64,000 nt of DNA from UBA4615 sp046046245 (GTDB lineage: Bacteria; Pseudomonadota; Gammaproteobacteria; Burkholderiales; Burkholderiaceae_E): positions 111,768 through 175,767 of the forward strand of contig JBJOKE010000018.1 in assembly GCA_046046245.1 (NCBI GenBank). Direction: 5' to 3'. The notes beneath the pieces were generated by a model, which saw only the letters and a list, made by a program, of their open reading frames with translations, ran no database searches and was not told where the DNA came from. Shown piece by piece: positions 47,745 to 57,087 of this stretch (the stretch's first letter is position 1; each line of letters starts with the position of its first letter). Both the position numbers and the translations under genes were made by a program.

Positions 47745-48481
47745 CGCGGCACGCCGGGTCCGGCCGCGGCCTCGTGGGCCCGCCCGGCGTTCGCAGCGTC
47801 GGACGCCCGCGCGCGGCGCGGCGCGAAGTCGTCGATCCGCAGCTCGGCGACCCGGCCGGCGTCCGGGCGGACGGGCAGGTGGGTCGCGACGATCGCGGCG
47901 CCGCCGCGCGCGAGGTGGGCGGCCAGCATCCGCGCGAGCAGTTCGGCGCCGTCGCGGTCGAGCGCCGCGCTCGGCTCGTCCATCAGCCACAGCGGCCGCA
48001 CCGGCGCGTGCAGCGCGAGCGCGAAGCGGGCCAGCGCGAGCCGCTGGCGCTGGCCCTGCGACAGCCGTCGGGTCTCGATGTCGCGCTGCCGCGAGAGGCC
48101 GACCTCGGCGAGCGCGTCGCGCAGCGCGGGCGCGTCGTCGGCCGCGGCGGTGCCGTCGAGCGCGGCCGACAGCGCGAGGTTCTCGACCGCGGTCAGCTCG
48201 CCCTTGGCCCCGGCCGCGTGGCCCTGGTAGAGCGCGGTCGGACAGAGGTCGCGGGGCCGCAGCGGGCGCGCCGGCGTGCCCGTCGACAGGGTGCCGGCCG
48301 CGAGCGGGGCCAGCCCGAGCAGGCCGCGCAGCAGGCTGCTCTTGCCGGAGCCGTTCGGGCCGACCAGCAGCAGCAGGTCGCCGGCCGACGCCGCGAACGA
48401 CAGGCCGGCGAACAGCCGCCGCTCGCCGCGCGACAGCGCGAGGCCGTCGCCGCGCAGCCCGTCGAACGCGAGCGCGGTCAA
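47741..48481 (-). CDS. ccmA: Haem exporter ATP-binding protein CcmA
   Basis: A 246-residue ABC ATPase. Walker A is LLVGPNGSGKSSLLRGL, the signature is RLSQGQRQRLALARFAL and Walker B is PLWLMDEPSAALD. The chain is about 40 residues longer than typical CcmA (around 205 aa), the extra being a low-complexity C-terminal tail that overlaps the ccmB start. The ATG overlaps the ccmI stop by 4 bp. Confidence 0.94.
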   Translation of the reverse strand: MTALAFDGLRGDGLALSRGERRLFAGLSFAASAGDLLLLVGPNGSGKSSLLRGLLGLAPLAAGTLSTGTPARPLRPRDLCPTALYQGHAAGAKGELTAVENLALSAALDGTAAADDAPALRDALAEVGLSRQRDIETRRLSQGQRQRLALARFALALHAPVRPLWLMDEPSAALDRDGAELLARMLAAHLARGGAAIVATHLPVRPDAGRVAELRIDDFAPRRARASDAANAGRAHEAAAGPGVPR

Positions 48482-49833
48482 TCGACCACCGTGTCGATCA
48501 GCACGCGCACGCCGGTCGCACCGGGGGCGACCGGCGCCGACGCGCCCTGCAGGTCGCCGGCGCGCGCCGCGGCCTCGCCGCTGCGCGAGACGCGCGCGAG
48601 GACGACGACGCGGGTGCCGGCGGGCACGGCGGACAGCCGCGCCATCGGCGCCATCGCGAGCGTGTCGTCGAGGACGAAGTCCATCGGCAGGTCGGCGCCG
48701 CGGGCGCGCAGCACCGCCACCGGCGGGCCCGCGGGGCGGCCGTCGGCGTCGAGCGTGCGCGCGACGACGAACACCGTGGCCTGCCGGTCGAGCTTCGATG
48801 CGATCCTCGACTCGAGCTCGATCCGGCCGCGCAGCGCGGCCTTCGCCGACGCGGCGGGGTCCGCGGCGCCCGCGCCGGGCACGGCGGGCGCGCCGGGGCC
48901 GGTGGGCGACCCGCCCGCGACCGGGCCGCCGCCGGCCGCGCCGGCGGCCGCCGCATCCTCGCGCGGACCGACCCGCGGCGGGCGCCCCGCCTTCAGGTCG
49001 GCGACGAACCCGGCGACCTGGCGCGCCTGTTCCGAGTCCGCCGGCAGCACCTCCAGCAGCCGGGTCCAGAGCGAGATCGCGGCCGGGTAATCGTTGCGGC
49101 CGACCTCGTAGGCGCCGGCCAGCGCCAGCGCCTTCGGATTGCGCGCGTCGATCGCGAGCGCCTGGCGCACCAGCTCGATCGGCCGGCCCTCCAGCACCGC
49201 GCCCTGCGTCTGCGCGAGCGCGTCGGCATAGTCGACCTTGACCTGCGCGTCGTCGGGCGCGAGCGCCATCGCCCGCTCGTAGGCGTCACGGGCCTCGTCG
49301 GCCCGGCCGCGCGCGAGCTCGGCCCGGCCGAGCAGACGCCAGGCGTCGACGTCCTTCGGCGCCTGCGCCAGCCGTGCCCGCAGATCGGCCACGAGTTCCT
49401 CGAGCGTCGCCGGCTCGCGGCCCGCGGCACGCATCTCGGGCGAGGCCGCCTGGGGCGCGCCGGCGAGGAGGTACAGGCCGAACGTCGGCACCACCAGCAC
49501 CGCCGCGAGCGCGGCCGCGGCCCAGGGCCGACGCGGCGACCGTGCGTCGGCAGCGGGCGGGGCGGCCGGACCGGCCGGGACCAGCTCGGCGTCGGCCTGG
49601 TCGGCGAACTCGGCGAGTGCCGCCCGCCGCTCGGGCGCGTCGGCGGGAAGGTGCGCGAGCGCCGCCTCGAGTTCGCGGCGCCGCTCGCGCAGCACCGCGC
49701 GGGCGGTCGCGGCAGCATCGGCCTCGGCCAGGGCCGCGCGCGACGGGCCGCGCAGCAGCGGCCACAGCACGTAGGCGCCCACGAGGACGGCCACCAGGCA
49801 CAGCAGGACGAGCAGCAGGATCGGTGCGGTCAC
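48478..49833 (-). CDS. ccmI: Cytochrome c apoprotein chaperone CcmI
   Basis: A 451-residue protein with an N-terminal TM segment (LLLVLLCLVAVLVGAYVLWPLL), a coiled or acidic loop with RERRRELEAALAHL, a second TM near residue 105, then TPR repeats (VDAWRLLGRAELARGRADEA and following) and a C-terminal beta-rich domain. CcmI holds apocytochrome c for the CcmFH lyase. The GTG at 49833 is preferred because it gives the standard membrane start; an ATG at 49887 would add 18 unlikely residues. It is the first gene of the operon, while most operons place ccmI last. Confidence 0.9.
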   Translation of the reverse strand: MTAPILLLVLLCLVAVLVGAYVLWPLLRGPSRAALAEADAAATARAVLRERRRELEAALAHLPADAPERRAALAEFADQADAELVPAGPAAPPAADARSPRRPWAAAALAAVLVVPTFGLYLLAGAPQAASPEMRAAGREPATLEELVADLRARLAQAPKDVDAWRLLGRAELARGRADEARDAYERAMALAPDDAQVKVDYADALAQTQGAVLEGRPIELVRQALAIDARNPKALALAGAYEVGRNDYPAAISLWTRLLEVLPADSEQARQVAGFVADLKAGRPPRVGPREDAAAAGAAGGGPVAGGSPTGPGAPAVPGAGAADPAASAKAALRGRIELESRIASKLDRQATVFVVARTLDADGRPAGPPVAVLRARGADLPMDFVLDDTLAMAPMARLSAVPAGTRVVVLARVSRSGEAAARAGDLQGASAPVAPGATGVRVLIDTVVD

Positions 49834-49954
49834 GAGGGGGCGACTGACGCGAGGTCGCGAGATGGGGACAACCCGGCATTGTCCCATGCCGGCCGGTCCC
49901 CCACCACCCGACGGCCCCGAGGTCCCGAAGGGCCGGATCCCGGGGCCGCGCGCC

Positions 49955-50965
49955 TCAGCCCGAGTGCGGGACGCGGCCCTCGAGCGGATACGCCGGGTCG
50001 TTGTAGCCCGGCGTGCTCGGGTGGCCGGTGGCGACCATGCCGTCGATCAGCGCCTCGTCCTCGGCCGACAGCGCGACGTCCGCGCCGTCGAGGTACTCGC
50101 GCATCTGCTCGAGCGTGCGCGGCCCGACGATCGCCGAGGTGACCAGCCGGTTGTTCAGGACCCAGGCGACCGCGAACTGCGAGGGCGTGACGCCGCGCGC
50201 GAGGGCGTGCTCGGCCACCCGCTGCGCGAGCACCAGCGACTCCTCGCGCCACTCGGTCTGCATGATCCGGCGGTCGTTGCGCGCGGCGCGCGAGCCCTCC
50301 GGCGGCGGCTCGCCCGGCCGGTACTTGCCCGCGAGCACGCCGCGGGCGATCGGCGAATAGGGTGCGACGCCGATGCCGTAGCGGCCGCAGGCGGGCAGCA
50401 CCTCGACCTCGGGCATCCGGTTGAACGCGTTGTAGTAGGGTTGGCAGACGGCGGGCGCGGGAATGCCCTCGTCGCGGCAGAGCGCGACGATCTCGGCGAT
50501 CCGCCAGGCGCGGTGGTTCGAGACGCCGAGGTAGCGGACCTTGCCCGCGCGGATCGCGTCGCCGACGCCGCGGACCGTCTCGTCGAGCGGCGTGTCGTGG
50601 TCCTCCTTGTGCAGGTACCAGACGTCGACGTGATCGGTGCCCAGCCGCGCGAGCGACGCGTCGATCGCCTGCGCGAGCCATCGGCGCGACAGCCCGCGCT
50701 GGTTCGGGTCCGCGCCCATCGGGTTGCCGACCTTGGTGGCCAGCACCCAGCGGTGGCGGTCGGCGGCGATCGCGCGGCCGGTGATGCGCTCGGACTCGCC
50801 GAGCGAGTAGACGTCGGCGGTGTCGATGAAGTTGACGCCGGCGTCGCGGCAGGCGGCGACGATCTCGATCGAATCGGCCTCGGTGGTGCGGTCGCCGAAC
50901 ATCATCGTGCCGAGGCACAGCGTCGACACCGACACGCCGCTGCGGCCGAGCTTGCGGTACTGCAT
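49955..50965 (-). CDS. Aldo/keto reductase
   Basis: A 336-residue AKR. The catalytic tetrad is visible: Asp and Tyr in NFIDTADVYSLGESER, Lys in VLATKVGNP and His in VWYLHKEDHD. The C-terminal GPRTLEQMREYLDG binds the NADPH phosphate region. It reduces aldehydes or ketones; the substrate is unknown. It reads leftwards, 121 bp upstream of ccmI, and is divergent from the otsA fusion across 147 bp that contain no feature I could identify. Confidence 0.9.
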   Translation of the reverse strand: MQYRKLGRSGVSVSTLCLGTMMFGDRTTEADSIEIVAACRDAGVNFIDTADVYSLGESERITGRAIAADRHRWVLATKVGNPMGADPNQRGLSRRWLAQAIDASLARLGTDHVDVWYLHKEDHDTPLDETVRGVGDAIRAGKVRYLGVSNHRAWRIAEIVALCRDEGIPAPAVCQPYYNAFNRMPEVEVLPACGRYGIGVAPYSPIARGVLAGKYRPGEPPPEGSRAARNDRRIMQTEWREESLVLAQRVAEHALARGVTPSQFAVAWVLNNRLVTSAIVGPRTLEQMREYLDGADVALSAEDEALIDGMVATGHPSTPGYNDPAYPLEGRVPHSG

Positions 50966-51112
50966 CGCGAGTCTCCGGAAAGGTGGGCGTCGATTGTCCT
51001 ACGAAGCGTGACGGGCACGGCGATTGCCTCGAGCCGGGCCGTCCCGTTTTCCGAGGAAGGCACGGCGAGTGCGCGTATCCTGTTCCTCCGACCGCCCCAG
51101 GGGAGTCCGACG

Positions 51113-53350
51113 ATGCTGAGGACCCTGTTCTGGCGATTCGCCGTGCCCGTGCTGGTCGCGCTGTCGGTCGGCGCCTGGATCGCGGTGCCCTACGTGGAGC
51201 GGATGCTCACCGAGTGGTTCCGCACCGACGTCGACATGCGGGCGAAGGTGGTCATGAACACGATGGGCGAGACCCTGCCCACGCTGCTCGACCGATCCGA
51301 GCTGCCGCGGCTGCGGCGCTACCTGTCGAAGGTCACCGAGGACGAGCGGCTGCTCGCGGTGCTCGCCTGCCGGCCCGACGGCTCGACGATCCACCAGACC
51401 GACCGCACGCCCGCTCAGGTCGGCTGCGCGCTCGCCGCGCTCGGCGGCGAACCCGCGAGCCGCGTGCTGCGCACGCCGCAGGGCACGGTGCACGTCGCCC
51501 GCCACGAGCTGACCGCGGCCGACGGCCAGTCGGCGGTGGTGCTGCTGGTGCACGACATGTCGTTCATCGACCGCCGCTACACGAAGGCGCGCGACTACCT
51601 GATCGCCTTCGGCGTGATGTCGGCGCTGGTGCTGGCGACGCTGTCGGTGTTCGCCGCCTGGCTGATGATCCGGCGCTGGGGCACGCTGCTGGTGCGCGAC
51701 ATCCGCGCGCGCCGCTTCCTCGACGACGCCGAGGGACACACCAGCGCGCCGATCCTGTCGCAGGTGCGGCAGGTGCTTCGCGAGATCGAGCACGACCAGC
51801 GGCTGGAGATCGACTACCGCGAGAACTGGACGCCCGAGGCGCTCGCGCACGTGGTCCGCACCGGCCTCGGCTCGCCGCAGATGATCGTGGTCTCGAACCG
51901 CGAGCCCTACATCCACAACCGCGGTGCCGACGGCCGGCCGGTGGTCCAGGTGCCGGCCAGCGGCATGGTGACCGCGCTCGAGCCGATCATCCGCGCCTGC
52001 TCGGGCGTCTGGGTCGCGCACGGCTCGGGCAGCGCCGACCGCGACGTCGTCGACCTGCACGACCGGGTCGGCGTGCCGCCCTCCGACCCGGCCTACACGC
52101 TGCGCCGCGTCTGGCTGAGCGCCGAGGAGGAGGAGGGCTTCTACTTCGGCTTCTCGAACGAGGGGCTGTGGCCGCTGTGCCACCTGGCCTACGTCCGGCC
52201 CTCGTTCAGGGAGACGGACTGGCGGCAGTACCAGGCGGTGAATCGCAAGTTCGCCGAGGTGGTGACGAAGGAGGCGCGGACCGACCATCCGGTGGTCTTC
52301 GTCCAGGACTACCACTTCGCGCTGCTGCCCGCGATGGTCCGCCAGCGGATCCCCGGTGCGACGATCGTGCTGTTCTGGCACATCCCCTGGCCGAACGCCG
52401 AGACCTTCGGGGTGTGCCCGTGGAAGGAGGCGCTGCTGACCGGGATGCTGCGGGCCGACATCCTCGGCTTCCACACCCGCCACCACTGCCAGAACTTCCT
52501 CGAGACCGTGGACCGCCACGTCGAGTGCCAGATCGACCGCGAGCACATGACGGTGACGATCCAGGGGCACGTCTGCCGCGTGGCGCCCTATCCGATCTCG
52601 ATCGAGTGGCCGCCGCGCTGGCTCGACGCGGTGCCGCCCGCGCCCGACTGCGCGCGCGCGGTCCGTGCGCGCCACGGGCTGGCCGACGACGTGCGCATCG
52701 GCGTGGGCGTCGAGCGCTGGGACTTCACCAAGGGCATCGTCGAGCGCTTCCTCGCGATCGAGCTGCTGCTCGCGCAGGAGCCCGCGCTGGTCGGCCGGGT
52801 CACGCTGCTGCAGGTGGCCGCGCCCACGCGCGGCAAGCTGCCCGCCTACCGGCTGCTGAAGCAGGAGACCGAGGAGACCGCCGCGCGGATCAACGCGCGT
52901 TTCGGCACCGATGCCTGGAAGCCGATCGTGCTGATCGGCGAGCACCAGGAGCCGGTGCAGGTCTTCGAGCTCTACCGCGCGGCCGACTTCTGCCTGGTCA
53001 ACAGCCTGCACGACGGGATGAACCTGGTGGCCAAGGAGTTCGTCGCCGCCCGCGACGACGACGACGGCGTGCTGATCCTGTCGACCTTCGCGGGCGCCTC
53101 GCGCGAGCTGATCGAGGCGCTGCTGGTCAATCCCTTCGATATCGCCGAGACGGCGGCTGCGATCCGCACGGCGCTGCGGATGGACCGCGACGAGCGCCGC
53201 GAGCGGATGCGGCTGATGCGCCGGACGGTCAAGGAGAACAACGTCTACCGCTGGGCCGGCCGGATGCTGATGGACGCGGCGCGGGTGCGGCAGCGCCAGC
53301 GGCTGCGCCTGCGGACCGCGGCCCAGGAACGTCGCGATCTCGCTGCCTGA
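51113..53350 (+). CDS. otsA: Membrane-anchored trehalose-6-phosphate synthase (sensor-like N-terminal fusion)
   Basis: A 745-residue fusion. Residues 5-28 and about 163-186 are TM helices enclosing a roughly 130-residue periplasmic domain with two cysteines (Cys86, Cys105), in the style of a small receptor sensor domain. A linker of about 70 residues leads to a complete GT20 domain from residue 257. Catalytic landmarks are SNREPY, VQDYHFALLP, LFWHIPWPNAETF, GVERWDFTKGI (Arg and Lys binding phosphates) and NSLHDGMNLVAKEFVAAR. It transfers glucose from UDP-glucose to glucose-6-phosphate. The ATG at 51113 follows GGGGAG; the open frame further left is antisense to the aldo-keto reductase. The sensor part suggests synthesis gated by an envelope or osmotic signal (inference). 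Confidence 0.9.
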   Translation: MLRTLFWRFAVPVLVALSVGAWIAVPYVERMLTEWFRTDVDMRAKVVMNTMGETLPTLLDRSELPRLRRYLSKVTEDERLLAVLACRPDGSTIHQTDRTPAQVGCALAALGGEPASRVLRTPQGTVHVARHELTAADGQSAVVLLVHDMSFIDRRYTKARDYLIAFGVMSALVLATLSVFAAWLMIRRWGTLLVRDIRARRFLDDAEGHTSAPILSQVRQVLREIEHDQRLEIDYRENWTPEALAHVVRTGLGSPQMIVVSNREPYIHNRGADGRPVVQVPASGMVTALEPIIRACSGVWVAHGSGSADRDVVDLHDRVGVPPSDPAYTLRRVWLSAEEEEGFYFGFSNEGLWPLCHLAYVRPSFRETDWRQYQAVNRKFAEVVTKEARTDHPVVFVQDYHFALLPAMVRQRIPGATIVLFWHIPWPNAETFGVCPWKEALLTGMLRADILGFHTRHHCQNFLETVDRHVECQIDREHMTVTIQGHVCRVAPYPISIEWPPRWLDAVPPAPDCARAVRARHGLADDVRIGVGVERWDFTKGIVERFLAIELLLAQEPALVGRVTLLQVAAPTRGKLPAYRLLKQETEETAARINARFGTDAWKPIVLIGEHQEPVQVFELYRAADFCLVNSLHDGMNLVAKEFVAARDDDDGVLILSTFAGASRELIEALLVNPFDIAETAAAIRTALRMDRDERRERMRLMRRTVKENNVYRWAGRMLMDAARVRQRQRLRLRTAAQERRDLAA

Positions 53351-53354
53351 GCGC

Positions 53355-55067
53355 TCAGCCGCCGTCCGCGATCGCGTCGGCCGCGCGCACGCCCCACCAC
53401 AGCGCCTCCTCGAACACCGAGTAGCCGGACAGGTCGGAGTGCGCGAGGCGCAGCGCGCCGTCGCCGTCGCGAAGCGCGCGCAGTCGCGCGTCGTCGAGCA
53501 CGCCCGGCGCCGGGGCGGCCATGCCGTGACCGCGGACCGTGACGCGCACGCCGAGCACCTCGCGCCAGATCCGCGAGCCGTAGGCGCGCTCGAGGTCGAG
53601 GCCGACGAGCCCGAGCCAGGCGCGCGCGTCGGAGGGCGCGCCCGCCGCGGCGAGTCGCTCGAGCTCGGCGCGCGCGTCCCGGTCCGCGGGGGCGTAGGCG
53701 CGGTAGGCCGTCATCACCGTGGGGCCCGACGGATCGAGACCGATCTCCTGGTGCCGCGCGTGGACGAAGCCGAGCGCCGGGCTGCCGTGGACGACGTTGT
53801 CCCAGGCGAGCTCGTCCTCGCCGCCGGCGTGCCGTTCCTCGGGCGCGCGGCGGAACACCACGTTCGCGACCGTCCAGGGCGCGCGGCGCGGCGGCGGCGC
53901 GGCCGGCCATGCGTCGGCGAGCTCGGGCACGATCCGCGCGGCCACCGCGAGCGGCGTCGCGACGACGACGCGGCGCGCGCGGATCACCACCGGTTCGCCG
54001 AGCGGTCCCGTGCCCGACGGACCGCCGTGCGACCATGCCCAGCAGCGCAGCCCGTCGGCGGTGCGCTCGATCCGCTCGACCGACACCGGCAGCACCTGCC
54101 CCGCGTCGGCGACCGGTCTCATCAGGTGGCGGGCGAGCGGCGCGAGTCCGTCGGCCCAGGTCAGCACCGCGCCCGGCTCGGCGTTGCGTGCGCGGCCGCG
54201 GCGGGCGGCGAAGTAGTGCGCGAGCGCCCAGGCCGAGACCTCGTCGGGCGTCGCGCCGAACTCGTCGCGGGTCACGTAGTCGAGCCAGGCGCGCAGCGGC
54301 GCCGCGGTCCAGCCGCGCGCGTCGAGCCAGGCCGACGCGGCGAGCCGGTCGAGCGCACGACTCGCCGCGTCGCGCGAGGACGCGGTCACCGGCACGACGA
54401 ACGCGCGCCGGCCGTCGCCGCCGCGCTCGTCGCCGAGCCGCGCGACCTCGGCGAGGAAGCCCTCGGCCTGCGTGCGCGCGTCGCCCGACAGCTCGGGCAG
54501 CGGTCCCGGCTGCCAGAGGTCGTCGACCAGCAGCCGATGCGCGGGCGCGTGCACCAGCGCCCGCTCGTCGTAGAGCGGCGCCTCGTCGCCGATGCCCTCG
54601 CGCAGCACGCCCGCGTCGGCGAGCAGTTCGCGGACGTGCGTCGACTCGATCGAGGGCAGCGGCAGGTAGTGGGCGCCGGTCGGGCAGCCGGTGCCGGCGA
54701 GCGACAGGCCGGCCGCGTTGCCGAGCGGCTCGGGCCCGGCCAGCACCCAGACGTCGCGCAGCCCCGCGCGGTGCAGCCGCCACGCGCAGCCGAGGCCGGC
54801 GACGCCGGCGCCGACGATCGCGACGTCGACGCGCCGTTCCGGTGCCGAGCGCCAGTCGGCATAGCCCGGCGCGCCGGCCCGCCAGCGCTCGCGCAGCGCA
54901 TGGCCGATCGCCCGCCCCGGCGCGTCGACGCTCACCGGCGGTGGCACCCAGAACGGCCGGCGCGCGCAGCCGCCCATCGCCGGCCCCAGCGCGCCGAGCC
55001 CGGCTGCGACGCCCGCGGCGCGCAGCCACGCGCGGCGCTCAGCGCGCCACGCGCGACCAGTCGTCAT
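53355..55067 (-). CDS. Exported FAD-dependent amine-oxidase-like oxidoreductase
   Basis: A 570-residue flavoprotein. The leader has twin arginines (ERRAWLRAAG) and a Tat/lipoprotein-like end GPAMGGC (Cys about 34). The FAD fold is VAIVGAGVAGLGCAWRLHRAG (about residues 82-100), and the C-terminal FAD segment LAHSDLSGYSVFEEALWWG is amine-oxidase-like. The family oxidises amines or related compounds, and polyamines are an attractive substrate because the next gene upstream, which it overlaps by 29 bp, is a spermidine-synthase-like protein. The substrate is not proved by sequence. Its stop is 4 bp from the convergent otsA stop. Confidence 0.78.
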   Translation of the reverse strand: MTTGRAWRAERRAWLRAAGVAAGLGALGPAMGGCARRPFWVPPPVSVDAPGRAIGHALRERWRAGAPGYADWRSAPERRVDVAIVGAGVAGLGCAWRLHRAGLRDVWVLAGPEPLGNAAGLSLAGTGCPTGAHYLPLPSIESTHVRELLADAGVLREGIGDEAPLYDERALVHAPAHRLLVDDLWQPGPLPELSGDARTQAEGFLAEVARLGDERGGDGRRAFVVPVTASSRDAASRALDRLAASAWLDARGWTAAPLRAWLDYVTRDEFGATPDEVSAWALAHYFAARRGRARNAEPGAVLTWADGLAPLARHLMRPVADAGQVLPVSVERIERTADGLRCWAWSHGGPSGTGPLGEPVVIRARRVVVATPLAVAARIVPELADAWPAAPPPRRAPWTVANVVFRRAPEERHAGGEDELAWDNVVHGSPALGFVHARHQEIGLDPSGPTVMTAYRAYAPADRDARAELERLAAAGAPSDARAWLGLVGLDLERAYGSRIWREVLGVRVTVRGHGMAAPAPGVLDDARLRALRDGDGALRLAHSDLSGYSVFEEALWWGVRAADAIADGG

Positions 55068-56556
55068 GGAAGTACTGGACCAGCCGCTGCGTGTTCAGCC
55101 AGTTGGGCTCCACCGCGCGCGGCCCCATGTCGGGGGGGAACGCGAACATCTGCGCGGTGGTGGTCGCGTCGAGGAAGCGGGTCGGCACGCGGTACGCGGT
55201 CGGCGGCACGAAACCCGCCTGCGGCGAGGCGGCGACGAAGCCCCATTCGCCGAACGAGGGCACGTGCGCGTGGTAGGGCACCGTCGAATAGCCGGCCTCC
55301 TTCAGCGTCGCGACCACCGACCAGTACGCGTGCGGCGCGAACCACGGCGAGGCCGCCTGGATCGCGACCTGCGCCCGCGGCGTCAGCACCTGCTTCAGCC
55401 GCGCGTAGAACGGCACCGAGTAGAGCTTGCCGAGCGCGTGGTTGGTCGGGTCGGGCAGATCGACGATCGCGACGTCGTAGGGCGCGTCGTCGGCGGTCTC
55501 GAGCCAGACGAACGCGTCGCGGTTGACCACCGTCACCCGCGCATCGCGCAGCGAGCCGCCGTTCAGCGCGACGAGGTCGGGCGCGTTCGAGAAGAGGTCG
55601 GTCATCGCGGCGTCGAGGTCCACCAGCGTGATCCGCTCCACCGTCGGATACCGCAATGCCTCGCGTGCCGCAAGCCCGTCGCCGCCGCCCAGGATCAGCA
55701 CGCGGCGCGGCGCCGGGTGGTTCTCCATCGCGGGCAGCACCAGCGCCTCGTGGTAGCGGTGCTCGTCGCGCGACGAGAACTGCAGGTTGCCGTTCAGGTA
55801 GAGCCGCAGGTCGTCCTTCCAGCGCGTGACCACCATCCGCTGGTAGCTCGACGAGCGGGCATGGACGATCTCGTCGCCGAAGAGCCCGCGCTCGGCCCAG
55901 CCGATCAGCCGGTCCGAGCCCGCCATGCCGAGCGCGAGCACCGCCGCGACCCCGCAGCCCTTGAGCACCAGCGTGCGCCACTGCGGCAGCTCGGCCCGGA
56001 AGCGACGCGCGACCCAGAGCGCCACGGCGGCGTTGAGCAGCCCGAAGAGCAGCGCGGTGCGGGCGAGCCCGAGCCGGGGCGCGAGCACCAGCGGGAACAG
56101 CAGCGAGACCGCGAGCGCGCCGAGGTAGTCGAAGGTCAGCACCCGCGAGACGATCTCGGCGAAGGCGGCGCGCCGCGCATCGAGCACCCGCATCACCAGC
56201 GGGATCTCCATGCCGACCAGGGTGCCGATTATCAGCACCATCGCGTAGAGCACGACGCGGAACGGGCTGCCGGCCCAGGCGAAGACGACGAACAGCAGCG
56301 CCGCCGACACGCCGCCCACCAGCGCGACCAGCAGCTCGATCTCGACGAAGCGGGCGAGCACGTCTCGGTCGCGGACGTACTTCGACAGGTGCGCGCCGAT
56401 GCCCATCGCGAACAGGTAGGTGCCGATGATCGTCGAGAACTGCAGCACCGAGTCGCCGAGCAGATAGCTCGCGAGCGCGCCGGCGACCAGCTCGTAGGCG
56501 AGGCCGCAGGAGGCGACGACGAAGACGGACAGGATCAGCAGCCGGTCGTGTGTCAT
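55039..56556 (-). CDS. Membrane aminopropyltransferase (spermidine-synthase-like, long form)
   Basis: A 505-residue protein with about seven TM helices in residues 5-215, then a soluble spermidine-synthase domain. SAM-type binding motif VLILGGGDGLAAREALRY, the HEALVLPAM segment and the active-site Asp region VDLPDPTNHALGKLYS are intact. Family knowledge: the domain transfers aminopropyl from decarboxylated SAM to an amine. Short cytosolic SpeE lacks the TM part. The gene is divergent (85-bp gap) from the DUF350 gene and 3.2 kb from the SAM decarboxylase of the same cluster, so substrate supply and use are encoded together. The acceptor amine is unknown. Confidence 0.87.
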   Translation of the reverse strand: MTHDRLLILSVFVVASCGLAYELVAGALASYLLGDSVLQFSTIIGTYLFAMGIGAHLSKYVRDRDVLARFVEIELLVALVGGVSAALLFVVFAWAGSPFRVVLYAMVLIIGTLVGMEIPLVMRVLDARRAAFAEIVSRVLTFDYLGALAVSLLFPLVLAPRLGLARTALLFGLLNAAVALWVARRFRAELPQWRTLVLKGCGVAAVLALGMAGSDRLIGWAERGLFGDEIVHARSSSYQRMVVTRWKDDLRLYLNGNLQFSSRDEHRYHEALVLPAMENHPAPRRVLILGGGDGLAAREALRYPTVERITLVDLDAAMTDLFSNAPDLVALNGGSLRDARVTVVNRDAFVWLETADDAPYDVAIVDLPDPTNHALGKLYSVPFYARLKQVLTPRAQVAIQAASPWFAPHAYWSVVATLKEAGYSTVPYHAHVPSFGEWGFVAASPQAGFVPPTAYRVPTRFLDATTTAQMFAFPPDMGPRAVEPNWLNTQRLVQYFHDDWSRVAR

Positions 56557-56641
56557 GGCGGACGCGTGGACGCTTCGATTATGATCGGTTCGCGCCGCGC
56601 CGGCTCCCGGCGGCGGCCTCGCGTCGAACGGAGCGCTGACG

Positions 56642-57046
56642 ATGGACGAAGGGCGGGTCTCGGAACTCGTGATCGGCTACACCGCCTACCTGCTCACCGG
56701 GCTGGCACTGCTCGCCGCGTTCTTCGTCGTCTACACCCGCCTCACGCCGTACGAAGAGCGCCGCCAGATCCGCGAGGGCAACGTCGCGGTCGCGGTCTTC
56801 TTCTCCGGCGCGATGCTCGGCTTCACCGCCACCATCGCGTCCGGCATCCTGACCCACGCGCACTACGGCAGCTTCGTCGGCTGGAGCCTGGCGGCGCTGT
56901 TCGTCCAGTTGCTGGTCTACGCGGTGCTGGAGCGGACGTTCTCCAACCTGAAGGGCGCGCTCGAGTCCGGCAACGTCGCCGTCGGCACCCTCGGCGGCGC
57001 GGCCGCGCTGTGCGCGGGCCTGATCAACGCGGCCTGCGTGTTCTGA
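56642..57046 (+). CDS. DUF350 (YjfL-type) membrane protein
   Basis: A 134-residue inner-membrane protein with four hydrophobic segments (about residues 10-30, 48-68, 80-97 and 112-132). Family landmarks are RLTPYEERRQIREGN and AVAVFFSGAMLGFT. DUF350 proteins have no established biochemical role, but homologues such as E. coli YjfL sit in operons with PspA-like and glutathionylspermidine-related genes, which fits the polyamine genes here. GGAG lies about 9 bp before the ATG. The SPFH gene follows after 41 bp. Confidence 0.88.
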   Translation: MDEGRVSELVIGYTAYLLTGLALLAAFFVVYTRLTPYEERRQIREGNVAVAVFFSGAMLGFTATIASGILTHAHYGSFVGWSLAALFVQLLVYAVLERTFSNLKGALESGNVAVGTLGGAAALCAGLINAACVF

Positions 57047-57087
57047 GCCTCGTCCCCTCCCATCCCCCCTCTCTCCAGGAGCACGTC

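Noticed and set aside
49862..51112. A long in-frame extension upstream of the otsA fusion
   Set aside because: It is antisense to the aldo-keto reductase and has Arg/Val-rich noise; the ATG at 51113 has a good ribosome site and begins a clean TM helix.
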